DNA of 21,851 nucleotides from a virus: IMG/VR virus record IMGVR_UViG_3300025168_014151, positions 1 through 21,851 of that record. The stretch is one strand, 5' to 3'. Both the position numbers and the translations under genes were made by a program. Positions 1-7,645 of the stretch are shown here, one piece after another. The notes under the pieces were generated by a model. That model was not told where the DNA came from. It saw nothing but the letters and a program-made list of their open reading frames with translations, and did not search any database. Within the stretch, counting starts at the first letter, position 1. Each line of letters starts with the position of its first letter.

Positions 1-1
1 A

Positions 2-472
2 AACGAAATATTTTTCACAGCTTTTGAGCCAAAACAGGCAAATAGATTTATACTATTTGTTGATGGATTCCCTTCTTACATAATGAAAGGAGTAGGGGCT
101 GTTTCACTAACGCAAGGTTCAGTACCTTTAAATCATATGAATGTACAAAGATATGTAAAAGGAAAAACAGTATGGAACACAATTTCATTTACTTTATTTG
201 ATCCTGTAACTCCATCTGGTGCTCAAGCCGTTATGGAGTGGGTTCGTTTACATCATGAATCTGTAACAGGTCGTGATGGGTATAGTGATTTCTATAAAAA
301 AGACCTTACAGTTAATGTATTAGGTCCTGTAGGTGACATTGTATCAGAATGGATCATTAAAGGAGCAATGATTACCGAAGCTAGTTTTGGTGATTATAAT
401 TGGGATACTGAAAGTACTGCTGTAGAATTATCAATGACAGTTCAACCAGATTATTGTGTATTGAATTTTTAA
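2..472 (+). CDS. Tail tube protein, T4 gp19-like (5' truncated by window edge)
   Basis: This is the C-terminal 156 residues of a tail tube subunit; the frame is open from base 2, so the true start lies outside the window and the ATG at 83 is internal. The opening residues (FEPKQANRF, then LFVDGFPSYIMKG) and the later stretch SGAQAVMEWVRLHH followed by GRDGYSDFYKKD match the pattern of phage tail tube proteins of the T4 gp19 family, in which subunits stack as hexameric rings around the DNA channel. The gene ends about 25 bases before a strong terminator, so it closes a transcription unit, presumably with the sheath gene upstream. No signal peptide or membrane segment is visible. A gp54-like tube-initiator role is the main alternative. 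Family recognition is by eye. Confidence 0.75.
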   Translation, partial: NEIFFTAFEPKQANRFILFVDGFPSYIMKGVGAVSLTQGSVPLNHMNVQRYVKGKTVWNTISFTLFDPVTPSGAQAVMEWVRLHHESVTGRDGYSDFYKKDLTVNVLGPVGDIVSEWIIKGAMITEASFGDYNWDTESTAVELSMTVQPDYCVLNF

Positions 473-497
473 AATTTTACCCACCCCTGATAAAATT

Positions 498-525
498 AGC
501 TTGACTTCGGTCAAGCTTTTTTTTT
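498..525 (+). terminator. Rho-independent terminator with UUCG tetraloop
   Basis: A perfect 8-bp stem (AGCTTGAC / GTCAAGCT) closes a TTCG loop and is followed directly by eight T residues. C(UUCG)G loops are typical of very stable hairpins and are common in T4-type terminators. It ends the tail tube transcript and separates it from the RadA-like gene. A near copy lies at 1436-1462. Confidence 0.93.
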
Positions 526-543
526 CCTTTTCGCGTAAAAAAT

Positions 544-572
544 TTGGTTACCCTGGATATTTTTCGTATATT
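544..572 (+). promoter_or_regulatory. Candidate early/middle promoter of the RadA-like gene
   Basis: The 11-mer TTTCGTATATT at 562-572 recurs exactly at 13112-13122 and 16707-16717, each time just upstream of a DNA-metabolism gene and just after the end of another gene. A TTGG at 544-547 lies about 20 bases before TATATT and could act as an upstream element. The motif sits 31 bases before the ATG and just after a terminator, where a fresh promoter is needed. The promoter role is inferred from recurrence and position; the recognising sigma factor is unknown. Confidence 0.6.
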
Positions 573-603
573 CACACCGTAAATAATAATAAAAATCAAG
601 GTT

Positions 604-1407
604 ATGTCAAATGTAGTAAAAATTAAAAGAGGTCGTCCAAGTCGAAAAATTGGTAAAATTGTTAAAAGATTTAAACCAAACACAATGAAAATGGATGATT
701 TTAAATTTGATCCTCAATTATTTATTCCTATGAAAACAGGAACTAAAATTGATAATTTACTTTCAAGTGAAGGTGGAATGATGAAAGGTACTAATGTAGC
801 ATTTGTTGGTGATCCTGGAGTTGGTAAAACAACTGTATTATTAGACATGCTTGCTAATATGAAAAATAAGGGCAATAAAGTATTATTTATCTCAGGTGAA
901 ATGACACAAATTGATATGGTGGGAATGGTTAAAAGATTTCCTAAATTTGGTCAATTGCCTATTTTATTTATGGGTGACTGGATCGAAAATGACCCATTAG
1001 TTATTTTAAAATCAATTTTAAGCGAAGGTTGGGACTCAGTTTTAGTAGATTCGTTTGCTGAACTTGCAGTTGCTATTCAAGATTTTCATGGAGGTACAAT
1101 GAAAAATGCAGAAACTCAATTATTAAATTTATTTGAAAAACATAATAAAGGTGAAAATTTAAATAAATTAAACACTAATTTTATGATCATACAGCAGGTG
1201 ACCAAAGGTGGAGAATTCGCTGGTAGTAACCGGTTTAAACACATGATTACCGCGATGGCGCATATGAAATTTAATGCTGAAGGTGGTAGAGCAATATGGT
1301 TTAGTAAAAATCGTAGAGGTGGAGAAATGAATAAATTACATTTTAGCTTAGATCAAGCTAATCATGTTGGGTGGTTATTTACTGAGCCTTTAAATATGAC
1401 AATATAA
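604..1407 (+). CDS. RadA/Sms-like RecA-fold ATPase
   Basis: This 267-residue ATPase has Walker A GDPGVGKTT (residues 69-77), a RadA-like LFISGEM strand (94-100), Walker B SVLVDS (145-150), a GEFAGSNRFKHM segment (203-214) and KNRRGGE (235-241). The last resembles the KNRFG motif of RadA/Sms, which processes recombination intermediates. It lacks both the N-terminal zinc finger and the C-terminal Lon-like domain of bacterial RadA, so it is essentially a bare ATPase core. Its N-terminus is strongly basic and holds KRGRPSRK (residues 8-15), which resembles an AT-hook DNA-binding motif. It is distinct from the UvsX and helicase genes further on, so the phage carries at least three RecA-fold ATPases. 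The gene has its own promoter-like motif and is bracketed by two near-identical terminators inside the tail operon. Start: the first ATG, with TTATG context and no clear Shine-Dalgarno sequence. Its precise role (recombination, helicase loading or other) is open. Confidence 0.75.
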   Translation: MSNVVKIKRGRPSRKIGKIVKRFKPNTMKMDDFKFDPQLFIPMKTGTKIDNLLSSEGGMMKGTNVAFVGDPGVGKTTVLLDMLANMKNKGNKVLFISGEMTQIDMVGMVKRFPKFGQLPILFMGDWIENDPLVILKSILSEGWDSVLVDSFAELAVAIQDFHGGTMKNAETQLLNLFEKHNKGENLNKLNTNFMIIQQVTKGGEFAGSNRFKHMITAMAHMKFNAEGGRAIWFSKNRRGGEMNKLHFSLDQANHVGWLFTEPLNMTI

Positions 1408-1435
1408 CTAGTAGTTATTATTTACAATTAAAAAT

Positions 1436-1462
1436 AGCTTGGCTTCGGTCAAGCTTTTTTTT
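1436..1462 (+). terminator. Rho-independent terminator with UUCG tetraloop (near copy of 498-525)
   Basis: An 8-bp stem (AGCTTGGC / GTCAAGCT, one G-T wobble) closes a TTCG loop and is followed by seven T residues. It differs from the terminator at 498-525 by one base in the stem. It ends the single-gene RadA-like transcript 28 bases after its stop codon, before the next late promoter candidate. Confidence 0.92.
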
Positions 1463-1470
1463 ATATTACA

Positions 1471-1485
1471 TATGTATAATAAATA
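1471..1485 (+). promoter_or_regulatory. Candidate late promoter
   Basis: TATGTATAATAAATA matches the TAT(T/G)TATAATAAA consensus seen before three other virion genes (2526, 4756, 12234). It lies just after a terminator and 22 bases before the ATG of the gp26-like gene, which then needs a promoter. The TATNTATA core is reminiscent of T4-type late promoters (TATAAATA), but recognition by a gp55-like factor is inference. Confidence 0.55.
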
Positions 1486-1507
1486 TAGTTACAAACCAAT
1501 AAAGATT

Positions 1508-2236
1508 ATGGCCGAATTTAACATGCCTACTGAAACAGTAGATTTACCCTCACAAGGAATAGTATACCCCGAAGATAACCCATTATCTAGTGGAAAAGTA
1601 GAAATAAAATATATGACTGCTAGAGAAGAGGATATATTAACTAATCAATCTTTTATTGAGAAAGGTATAGTTATTGATAAACTTCTTAAAGCTTTAATTA
1701 TTACTAAAATTAAATATGATGATTTAATAGCAGGAGATAAAAATGCTATTATGGTTGCTGCAAGAGTTTTAGGGTATGGTGGTGAATATGAATTTTTTTC
1801 AATAAATAAAACACATAAAATAGATTTAGCTGAAATTAATAACAAACCTTTACAAGAAAAATATTTTACTAAAGGAGTAAATGAATTTAAATTTACATTA
1901 CCTTTTACAAAGTCAGAAATTACTTGGAAACTTTTAAATGGTCACGATGAAAAGAAAATAGATAATGAATTAGAGGGTTTAAAAAAATTATATAAAGATA
2001 ATGTCCCAACACTTTCTACTCGTTTAAAATATATTATTACTTCTATTGATGAAGAAAGAGATAGAAAATTTATAAGAGATTATGTTGATAAAGCATTATT
2101 AGCTCGAGATGCCAAAGCTTTAAGAAAACATATATCAGAAATATCCCCAGACGTTGATCTGTCTTTTTTTCCCGAAGGAAGTCAATCCAGAAGATCCATC
2201 CCGATTAACATCAACTTTTTTTGGCCTGACGTCTAG
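1508..2236 (+). CDS. Baseplate protein, T4 gp26-like
   Basis: This 242-residue protein begins MAEFNMPTETVDLPSQG and continues YPEDNPLSSGKVEIKYMTA, then REEDILTNQSFIEKG. This is the recognisable opening of the T4 baseplate family that contains gp26 (baseplate hub assembly) in T4-like phages. The C-terminus IPININFFWPDV also fits the family ending. The ATG at 1508 is chosen because an in-frame TTG at 1439 lies inside the terminator stem; the ATG has the common TTATG context and begins where homologous N-termini begin. The last 83 bases overlap the next gene in the +1 frame. The segment before the terminal FFWP motif has no CxxC zinc-finger-like pair, which I believe some relatives carry. The protein probably acts in the cytoplasm during hub assembly. 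Confidence 0.75.
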   Translation: MAEFNMPTETVDLPSQGIVYPEDNPLSSGKVEIKYMTAREEDILTNQSFIEKGIVIDKLLKALIITKIKYDDLIAGDKNAIMVAARVLGYGGEYEFFSINKTHKIDLAEINNKPLQEKYFTKGVNEFKFTLPFTKSEITWKLLNGHDEKKIDNELEGLKKLYKDNVPTLSTRLKYIITSIDEERDRKFIRDYVDKALLARDAKALRKHISEISPDVDLSFFPEGSQSRRSIPININFFWPDV

Positions 2237-2522
2237 TGAGGCAGCTAATGTAAGAGTTAGTTTATTTAAACAAATACATAATATTGTTTTCCATAGTAAT
2301 GGAGGATATGATTGGCATACAATATATAATATGCCTATTTGGTTAAGGAAATTTACTTGGAAAGAATTAGATGATTACTATCAAGCATCCAATAAAAAAA
2401 TGAAAGAAGCATCTGAAGGTAAAAAAGGCCAAACAAACTTAATAAATTCTGATGGATCAGTTAATGTTCCTGAATTTGCAAAACAATCCCAACCATATAA
2501 AGGTAAAACAAACTATAAATAG
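2154..2522 (+). CDS. Baseplate assembly protein candidate (gp51 position), uncertain start
   Basis: This up to 122-residue protein contains LTSSEAANVRVSLFKQIH and GGYDWHTIYNMPIWLRKF, a pattern I associate with small baseplate-hub-assembly proteins encoded next to gp26 in T4-like marine phages (the position of gp51). The C-terminal 40 residues are polar and probably disordered. The start is a problem: the only in-frame start that covers the conserved part is TTG at 2154, deep inside the gp26-like gene, and the first in-frame ATG falls inside the conserved region. Either a TTG start is used, with 83 bases read in two frames, or ribosomes shift +1 from the upstream gene at the T7 run around 2164-2170. 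A sequencing indel in a homopolymer cannot be excluded. That a gene is present is well supported; its exact 5' end is not. Confidence 0.6.
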   Translation: MICLFFPKEVNPEDPSRLTSTFFGLTSSEAANVRVSLFKQIHNIVFHSNGGYDWHTIYNMPIWLRKFTWKELDDYYQASNKKMKEASEGKKGQTNLINSDGSVNVPEFAKQSQPYKGKTNYK

Positions 2523-2525
2523 TAA

Positions 2526-2540
2526 TATTTATAATAAAAT
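2526..2540 (+). promoter_or_regulatory. Candidate late promoter, tape measure gene
   Basis: TATTTATAATAAAAT occurs here, at 4756-4770 and at 12234-12248, identical over 15 bases. It lies 5 bases before the tape measure ATG. If TATTTATA is a -10 type element, transcription would begin almost at the start codon, giving a nearly leaderless message. Confidence 0.6.
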
Positions 2541-2545
2541 AATTT

Positions 2546-4753
2546 ATGGCTGACGGCAAGGAATTAAAAAATAATCTCTCCGAATCTAAAGAAATCTTAT
2601 CGGGTCTTCGAGAAGAAGGCCAATTTCTACAAACTACATTTAAAGAAATAGTAGCATCTCTTAGAGATAGTGCTAAAAATAGTGAAGAATTTTCGGAAGC
2701 TATTAAATTAGCAGGTACTGACGCTAATTCATTAGCTGCTTCGGCTGCTAAATTAGCTGTTGTTAATAAAGATATTTTAAAAGATGAAAATGCAGCTAGG
2801 GCATTAGCAAAAGAAGTTCAAAGTATAAAACTTAAAAAGTTAAAGGTTGAACAGCAGATTAAATTATTTCAAGAAAAAGCTGCAAATGCAACTGGGAAAG
2901 AAGCCAAAAACATTCAAAAAACTTTAAAAAATTTATATGCAGCTTCAGAAGCAGCAGCAGCATTAGAAGGAAGTTTTGATGAAATTAATGCAGCTAATGC
3001 TGATTTAAACAAAAAGACTGCATTTTTTAAGGGAATGGAAGATACCCTTAAGACTATTCCAGGTATAGGCCCTGCAATCGCTGGACCCTTTGGTAAAGCA
3101 GCAAAAGCTGCTAGAGAAGCACGTGTAGAAGGTGGTGGTTTTGTGAAGGCAACAGCAGCTGCTGGAAATCAATTAATGGCTGCATTTGGTCCTGCAGCAT
3201 TACTTGGTATGATTATAAAGGGTAATAAGGCTGCAACAGAGTTTAATAGAACTTTAGGTATGTCTAGAGATCAAGCCTTTGATATGAGAAAACAAATGGT
3301 TGAATTTTCTATGAGCTCTGACAGATCATATGCTTCAATATCAAAATTAAGAGCTGCCCAAGTAGGAATAACAGAAGCTTTAGGTATTTCAAATAAGCTT
3401 TCTAATGATGTATTAGAAGACCAGGTAATGCTAACTAAAAAGCTGGGTTTATCAACTGAAGAAGCAGCTGAATTTGCTAAAGTAACTACATTAACTGGTA
3501 AAAGTACTACTGATATAACAGAAGGTATACTCGATTCAGTAGCAGCTGAATCAAAGTTAACAGGAATAAGAGTTGATGGAAGAAAAGTTGTAAAAGAAGT
3601 ATCTAAAATTAATGGTCAATTAGGTGCCCAATATGGGTTTAATACTAAAAGATTATCGGAAGCAGTAATAGCAGCTAACAAATTAGGAGTAACACTAAAA
3701 GAAGCTTCTGATATATCAAGAAACCTTTTAGATTTTAGTTCATCTATTGAGGCCGAAATGGAAGCTGAATTAATGACAGGTAAATCAATAAATCTTGAAA
3801 CAGCAAGAAGATTAGCTTTAGAAGGAAAAAGTGCAGAAGCTTTAACTGAGATAGCTGAACAAATGGGAACGGCAGAAGAATTTTCTTCATTAAATGTTAT
3901 TCAACAAGAATCCTTAGCTAAAGCAGCAGGAATGACTGCTGATCAATTAGCTAATATGTTAAGAGAAAGAGAAACTCTTAATATGATAGGTGCTGATTCT
4001 ATAAAACAATTAGAAGAAGAAGGTAGACTAGAAGAATTAAAAACATCAGAAACTGGTAAACAAATGTTAGCCGCATATGAACAATCATCAGCAGCCGAAA
4101 AATTACAAGATACAATGACTAAATTAGGTGATTTATTAGGAGAAATGATGGATGGTGCGTTTGGAGATTTTATAACAGGTTTTGCTTCAATATTATCATC
4201 TTCAGAAGGTATTTATGCTACAATGGGTCTTTTAGGTACTTTAATGCTTGGAAATATAGCCAAAATGGTTATTGGAATGGGTACTCAGTTAGGTATTCAA
4301 AAATTATTAGTTCAATCTGCTAAAAAAGAAGCGGCAGCAGATGCTATTGGTGCAGCAGCAGAAGCTGGTAAGAGTGTTTCTAAAATTCCATATGTTGGTG
4401 GATTTATTGCAATTGGTTTAATGGCTGGGATAATAGGATTTTTATTAGGTAAATTATCAACAGCTGATGACCTTATGTCACCAGGTACAGGAATGGGTGG
4501 TGGATATGGAAATAGAATGCTATTAGGTCCCGAAGGAGCTTTTGCATTAAATAATAAGGATACAGTTTTAGCTGGTACTGACTTAGGTAGTGGTGGTGGT
4601 GGTGATAATACTGGTACTGGGGTTATGGCTAAAGCACTTGAAAATATAAGCTCTACCTTAACGGGAATGGCTAATAGACCAGAACCTGAAATTAATATAG
4701 ATTCAGTAGATATGGGAACTGCTGTAGGTTTAAATGCATTTCCTATACAGTAA
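2546..4753 (+). CDS. Tail tape measure protein
   Basis: This 735-residue, Ala- and Lys-rich protein is largely helical. The first 170 residues are highly charged and coiled-coil-like. Hydrophobic, Gly/Ala-rich stretches lie near residues 210-226, 555-580 and 616-640. The C-terminus has Gly-rich linkers around LLGPEGAFALNNKDTVLAGT (near 652-671), a pattern I associate with tape measure proteins of marine T4-like phages. The protein would fill the tail tube lumen, set tail length and leave at infection; the hydrophobic segments could help cross the inner membrane. At about 0.15 nm per residue it would specify a tail near 110 nm. It follows baseplate hub genes, the position of T4 gene 29. Start: ATG with ATTTATG context, no Shine-Dalgarno. 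Confidence 0.8.
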   Translation: MADGKELKNNLSESKEILSGLREEGQFLQTTFKEIVASLRDSAKNSEEFSEAIKLAGTDANSLAASAAKLAVVNKDILKDENAARALAKEVQSIKLKKLKVEQQIKLFQEKAANATGKEAKNIQKTLKNLYAASEAAAALEGSFDEINAANADLNKKTAFFKGMEDTLKTIPGIGPAIAGPFGKAAKAAREARVEGGGFVKATAAAGNQLMAAFGPAALLGMIIKGNKAATEFNRTLGMSRDQAFDMRKQMVEFSMSSDRSYASISKLRAAQVGITEALGISNKLSNDVLEDQVMLTKKLGLSTEEAAEFAKVTTLTGKSTTDITEGILDSVAAESKLTGIRVDGRKVVKEVSKINGQLGAQYGFNTKRLSEAVIAANKLGVTLKEASDISRNLLDFSSSIEAEMEAELMTGKSINLETARRLALEGKSAEALTEIAEQMGTAEEFSSLNVIQQESLAKAAGMTADQLANMLRERETLNMIGADSIKQLEEEGRLEELKTSETGKQMLAAYEQSSAAEKLQDTMTKLGDLLGEMMDGAFGDFITGFASILSSSEGIYATMGLLGTLMLGNIAKMVIGMGTQLGIQKLLVQSAKKEAAADAIGAAAEAGKSVSKIPYVGGFIAIGLMAGIIGFLLGKLSTADDLMSPGTGMGGGYGNRMLLGPEGAFALNNKDTVLAGTDLGSGGGGDNTGTGVMAKALENISSTLTGMANRPEPEINIDSVDMGTAVGLNAFPIQ

Positions 4754-4755
4754 CA

Positions 4756-4770
4756 TATTTATAATAAAAT
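4756..4770 (+). promoter_or_regulatory. Candidate late promoter
   Basis: An exact copy of the 15-base TATTTATAATAAAAT motif lies 3 bases after the tape measure stop codon and 26 bases before the next ATG. It would restart late transcription for the baseplate genes downstream. Confidence 0.58.
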
Positions 4771-4796
4771 AAATTTAATAACTTAAAATACAAATT

Positions 4797-4982
4797 ATGG
4801 CTTTACTAAACAAATTTTTATTAGACGGTTCACAAGTAACTTTCTTAAAAGGACAAAAACCAACAGGACCTTTATCTCCTGGACCTGGTACTATTCCAAT
4901 TAATAATACTTTTGAACAAGGAACTTATGAAGATTATCTTGTCAATATTTCTACAAGAATAACAGATAACACAGGTAACTAA
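4797..4982 (+). CDS. Small protein of unknown function in the tail operon
   Basis: This 61-residue protein is not recognised with confidence. It has a short amphipathic N-terminus (MALLNKFLLDGSQVTFL), a Pro/Gly-rich middle (PTGPLSPGPGTIP) and a QGTYEDYL motif, with no cysteines, signal peptide or membrane segment. It has a late-promoter-like motif upstream, the common AATTATG start context and 13 bases to the next gene. Placement between the tape measure and a large baseplate gene suggests a minor virion or assembly protein, possibly partnering the 774-residue protein. The coding call rests on context and spacing. Confidence 0.6.
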   Translation: MALLNKFLLDGSQVTFLKGQKPTGPLSPGPGTIPINNTFEQGTYEDYLVNISTRITDNTGN

Positions 4983-4995
4983 AATTATTATATAG

Positions 4996-7320
4996 TTGCC
5001 TAGGTTACTTACAATAAGGACGGATCTTTCCGAATATAGAACTGCCCAATACGGCTATGATAGACGTGGAGCAGGCCCTCGTGATACTAATGCGAGTGGT
5101 CAACCCTATGAAGTAATTGAAATACGTCAAAGAAACTTTAATGAGACTGATTTTGATGCTTCAACACAATTAGAGGCAGGACAAGTAGAAGACTTTTTAT
5201 TAAGAGGAGGGGCTTTATTACCTGAAATAGCTTTTAGAGATGTTTCTAGATTAACAAAAATGTTTACTGATTTAAAATCTCCTAATGGACTTTTATTTAC
5301 AGCAAAACAAGAGGCACTATCGAGATCAGGTGTAAATGTTTTAGCAGGTACTAATAATGAAGATTTTCCAGATGGATCTAAAAATAATAGGGCATTTAAT
5401 AATGGAATTTATTTACCAACTTCTACTATATTACAAGCAGCAGGGGTTGGAATTGGAACACATCTATTAAAACAGGGAATAGACCCAACAGCAGATACAG
5501 ATGGTGATGGGGGCTTTTTTAACCTTTTAGGTTTTGATGATCCTTTATCAAACCCCCTTTATATAAATACTCTAGCATCAAAAGAAAGATTAGAAAACAA
5601 ACCATCAAGTAGATTATTAGCTTTTACTTCTCTTAATGTAAATAGAAAAGATACAAACCCTGGCATTTTATATTCTTATAGTGGGGGACCTGGTTCTGTT
5701 TTAGGAGTAGGAGGTCGTACTAAAGTTAATATGCCAGGTGATGGAAGAACAGGAACTAATAACCCTCAATTAGATACTTCAGGATTTTATACTACTGGGG
5801 TTTCTAAAGTTAGTAATTTTGGATATGATTATAGTGTTTTTGGTAAAAAAACAATAACTAAAAGCTCAACAGATCTTGTAAATAATCTCCTTCCTTGGAA
5901 TTTTAGAGGTGGTACTTATTTTGGTAAAACAAATAGTAATGTAAATAAAATAAAATCAGTTAGTAGGATTTATGAACAAATAACTGGTAATATTACATTA
6001 TTTGAAATGTCTAATAATGGACAAGTTAAAGTTGATAATGGTGATATTAATGGTAGTTTAATTGCTGATGTAGGTTTATCAGTTTACCAACCAGAATCCT
6101 TTTTACCTAATCCTTCTGTAGGAAATCAACCAGGATTAACCTACGATGAAATAATAGCAGCAGGTGATAATACTGGTGCCGGGGCTAAAGGTGGTAATAT
6201 TATTGATTTTAGAAAAAATGGATCTAAATTTAACCAATCTTACACTAATAGAGATAAAATATTAGTAGGTAGAACTAATATAGGAGACCCAGGTAGAGAT
6301 GATAAATTAAATAAAACTTCTTTTTCATTTGCATCAAACTCATTAAATAATTTTAGTAGTGCTTTAGATAAAGTAAATGCTTATCCCCTTTATACTACCA
6401 ATAATCCAACAGGTATAGGGTTAGTTCAAAATGCTACCTATGCAGGAAAACAAAAAGATTTATGTAAATTTAGAATTGGTGTTATTAATAATAATGATCC
6501 AAGTTTTACTACGTACATACATTTTAGAGCATTTATAGATAATATGAATGATAGTTATTCTGCTAAATGGAATGAAACAACTTATATGGGTAGGGCTGAA
6601 AGTTTTTATAATTATACTGGATTTTCAAGAGAATTTTCATTAGATTGGACAGTTGCAGCTCAATCTAGAGCAGAACTATTAATAATGTATAAAAAATTAA
6701 ATTACTTAGCTTCAATTTGCGCCCCAGATTATTCTGAAAATGGATATATGAGAGGTAATTTAATTAAATTAACTATAGGAGATTATTTATTTGAACAAAC
6801 AGGATTTATGAGTGGTATTAACTTTACACCACCAAAAGATTCTCCTTGGGAAATAGCTGTTAATGAAGAAGGTGAAGAAGATGGAAGTATTAAACAACTC
6901 CCATTTATAATGCAAGTAACTGGATTTAAGTTTACCCCAATCCATGAGTTTGTACCACAAATTCAAAAGAATAAATTTGGAAAAATATTTGATGAAAATA
7001 GCCAAGATAATGGAGATGCTCAAGCAGATGGAACTGAAAATGGCACACCAATTGAAGAAGCTATTTTAACTGGATATGGACCACAAAGGTATATAGCTTT
7101 AGGTGATAACAGAAATGGAGGAAGAAATAATTATGATAAAAGATCTACTGTTAGAGAAAAACCTGCGGCAGTTGGTTCTATACTTGAACCACAAACCATT
7201 GTTGATTTAACAGGCCAAAACTTACCTGGTGTTGAGGATCTAAGAATTCCTGTAGAAAAAATTTCTAATACTCCAATAGCAACTTCAGTTATAGATGAAG
7301 CCTTTGCAAGTGAAGATTAA
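4996..7320 (+). CDS. Large baseplate/tail structural protein (unassigned)
   Basis: This 774-residue protein opens MPRLLTIRTDLSEYR and is Asn/Gly/Ser-rich. Its C-terminal third is the conserved-looking part: FTTYIHFRAFIDNMNDSYSA, then WNETTYMGRAESFYNYTGFS, FSLDWTVAAQSRAELLIMYK and FMSGINFTPPKDSPWEIA. I recognise this as a large virion protein type found in divergent T4-like phage tail clusters, but cannot map it to a T4 gene with certainty. By order (after the tape measure, before a gp53-like gene) it sits where T4 has the tube-cap and initiator genes 48 and 54. The start is TTG at 4996: an in-frame TAG at 4993-4995 blocks anything earlier, and no in-frame ATG occurs until about residue 87. 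No lytic motif or membrane segment is seen. Confidence 0.72.
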   Translation: MPRLLTIRTDLSEYRTAQYGYDRRGAGPRDTNASGQPYEVIEIRQRNFNETDFDASTQLEAGQVEDFLLRGGALLPEIAFRDVSRLTKMFTDLKSPNGLLFTAKQEALSRSGVNVLAGTNNEDFPDGSKNNRAFNNGIYLPTSTILQAAGVGIGTHLLKQGIDPTADTDGDGGFFNLLGFDDPLSNPLYINTLASKERLENKPSSRLLAFTSLNVNRKDTNPGILYSYSGGPGSVLGVGGRTKVNMPGDGRTGTNNPQLDTSGFYTTGVSKVSNFGYDYSVFGKKTITKSSTDLVNNLLPWNFRGGTYFGKTNSNVNKIKSVSRIYEQITGNITLFEMSNNGQVKVDNGDINGSLIADVGLSVYQPESFLPNPSVGNQPGLTYDEIIAAGDNTGAGAKGGNIIDFRKNGSKFNQSYTNRDKILVGRTNIGDPGRDDKLNKTSFSFASNSLNNFSSALDKVNAYPLYTTNNPTGIGLVQNATYAGKQKDLCKFRIGVINNNDPSFTTYIHFRAFIDNMNDSYSAKWNETTYMGRAESFYNYTGFSREFSLDWTVAAQSRAELLIMYKKLNYLASICAPDYSENGYMRGNLIKLTIGDYLFEQTGFMSGINFTPPKDSPWEIAVNEEGEEDGSIKQLPFIMQVTGFKFTPIHEFVPQIQKNKFGKIFDENSQDNGDAQADGTENGTPIEEAILTGYGPQRYIALGDNRNGGRNNYDKRSTVREKPAAVGSILEPQTIVDLTGQNLPGVEDLRIPVEKISNTPIATSVIDEAFASED

Positions 7321-7339
7321 ATTAAAGAAAAATTAAATT

Positions 7340-7639
7340 ATGGCAAGATATACTAATTTAGATAATTTATTCACAAAATCAGGAAAACCTTTTAAGGGTA
7401 CGGTACGATATCCTCTAATATCAACATCTTTTAGTGATATTTATGTTTTTACTGATTCTGGAGATAGATATGATATATTAGCACAACAATATTATGGGGA
7501 TCCTAGTTTATGGTGGGTAATAGTATCAGCTAATCCTCAATTGCCAAAAAATTCATATTATCCACCTGAAGGAACACAATTAAGAATTCCAACAAATTAT
7601 GCGGGGACAGTAAGAAATTTTCAACTTATAAATAATTAA
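7340..7639 (+). CDS. Baseplate wedge protein, T4 gp53-like with LysM fold
   Basis: This 99-residue protein has a single LysM-like domain at about residues 34-85: DIYVFTDSGDRYDILAQQYY, then DPSLWWVIVSANPQ and PPEGTQLRIP. That is the signature of gp53-like wedge proteins and of LysM tail proteins in many phages. In T4, gp53 joins wedges around the hub; the LysM fold there is structural rather than peptidoglycan-binding. The gene lies 19 bases after the large baseplate gene and 6 bases before the hub-amidase gene, so it is part of the same transcript. Start: ATG with AATTATG context. Confidence 0.8.
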   Translation: MARYTNLDNLFTKSGKPFKGTVRYPLISTSFSDIYVFTDSGDRYDILAQQYYGDPSLWWVIVSANPQLPKNSYYPPEGTQLRIPTNYAGTVRNFQLINN

Positions 7640-7645
7640 AAAGTT

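Noticed and set aside
477-683. Minus-strand ORF with hydrophobic N-terminus
   Set aside because: It runs across the terminator hairpin, the promoter motif and the start of the RadA-like gene on the opposite strand. Its hydrophobicity comes from A/T-rich codons, and it has no homology pattern.
1439-1507. N-terminal extension of the gp26-like gene from a TTG at 1439
   Set aside because: The extension would be translated from the terminator stem and the promoter-like motif. The family's N-terminus begins at the ATG at 1508.
1645-1845. Minus-strand ORF inside the gp26-like gene
   Set aside because: It is a shadow of a well-supported gene, with no start signal or family pattern.
6787-7023. Minus-strand ORF inside the 774-residue baseplate gene
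   Set aside because: It is antisense to the most conserved-looking part of that gene, and its composition is typical of reverse-read A/T-rich codons.
7627-7634. TATAAATA, an exact T4 late promoter core, 11 bases before the hub gene ATG
   Set aside because: It falls in the last codons of the gp53-like gene in very AT-rich DNA and lacks the extended motif seen before other late genes. Chance occurrence is likely.
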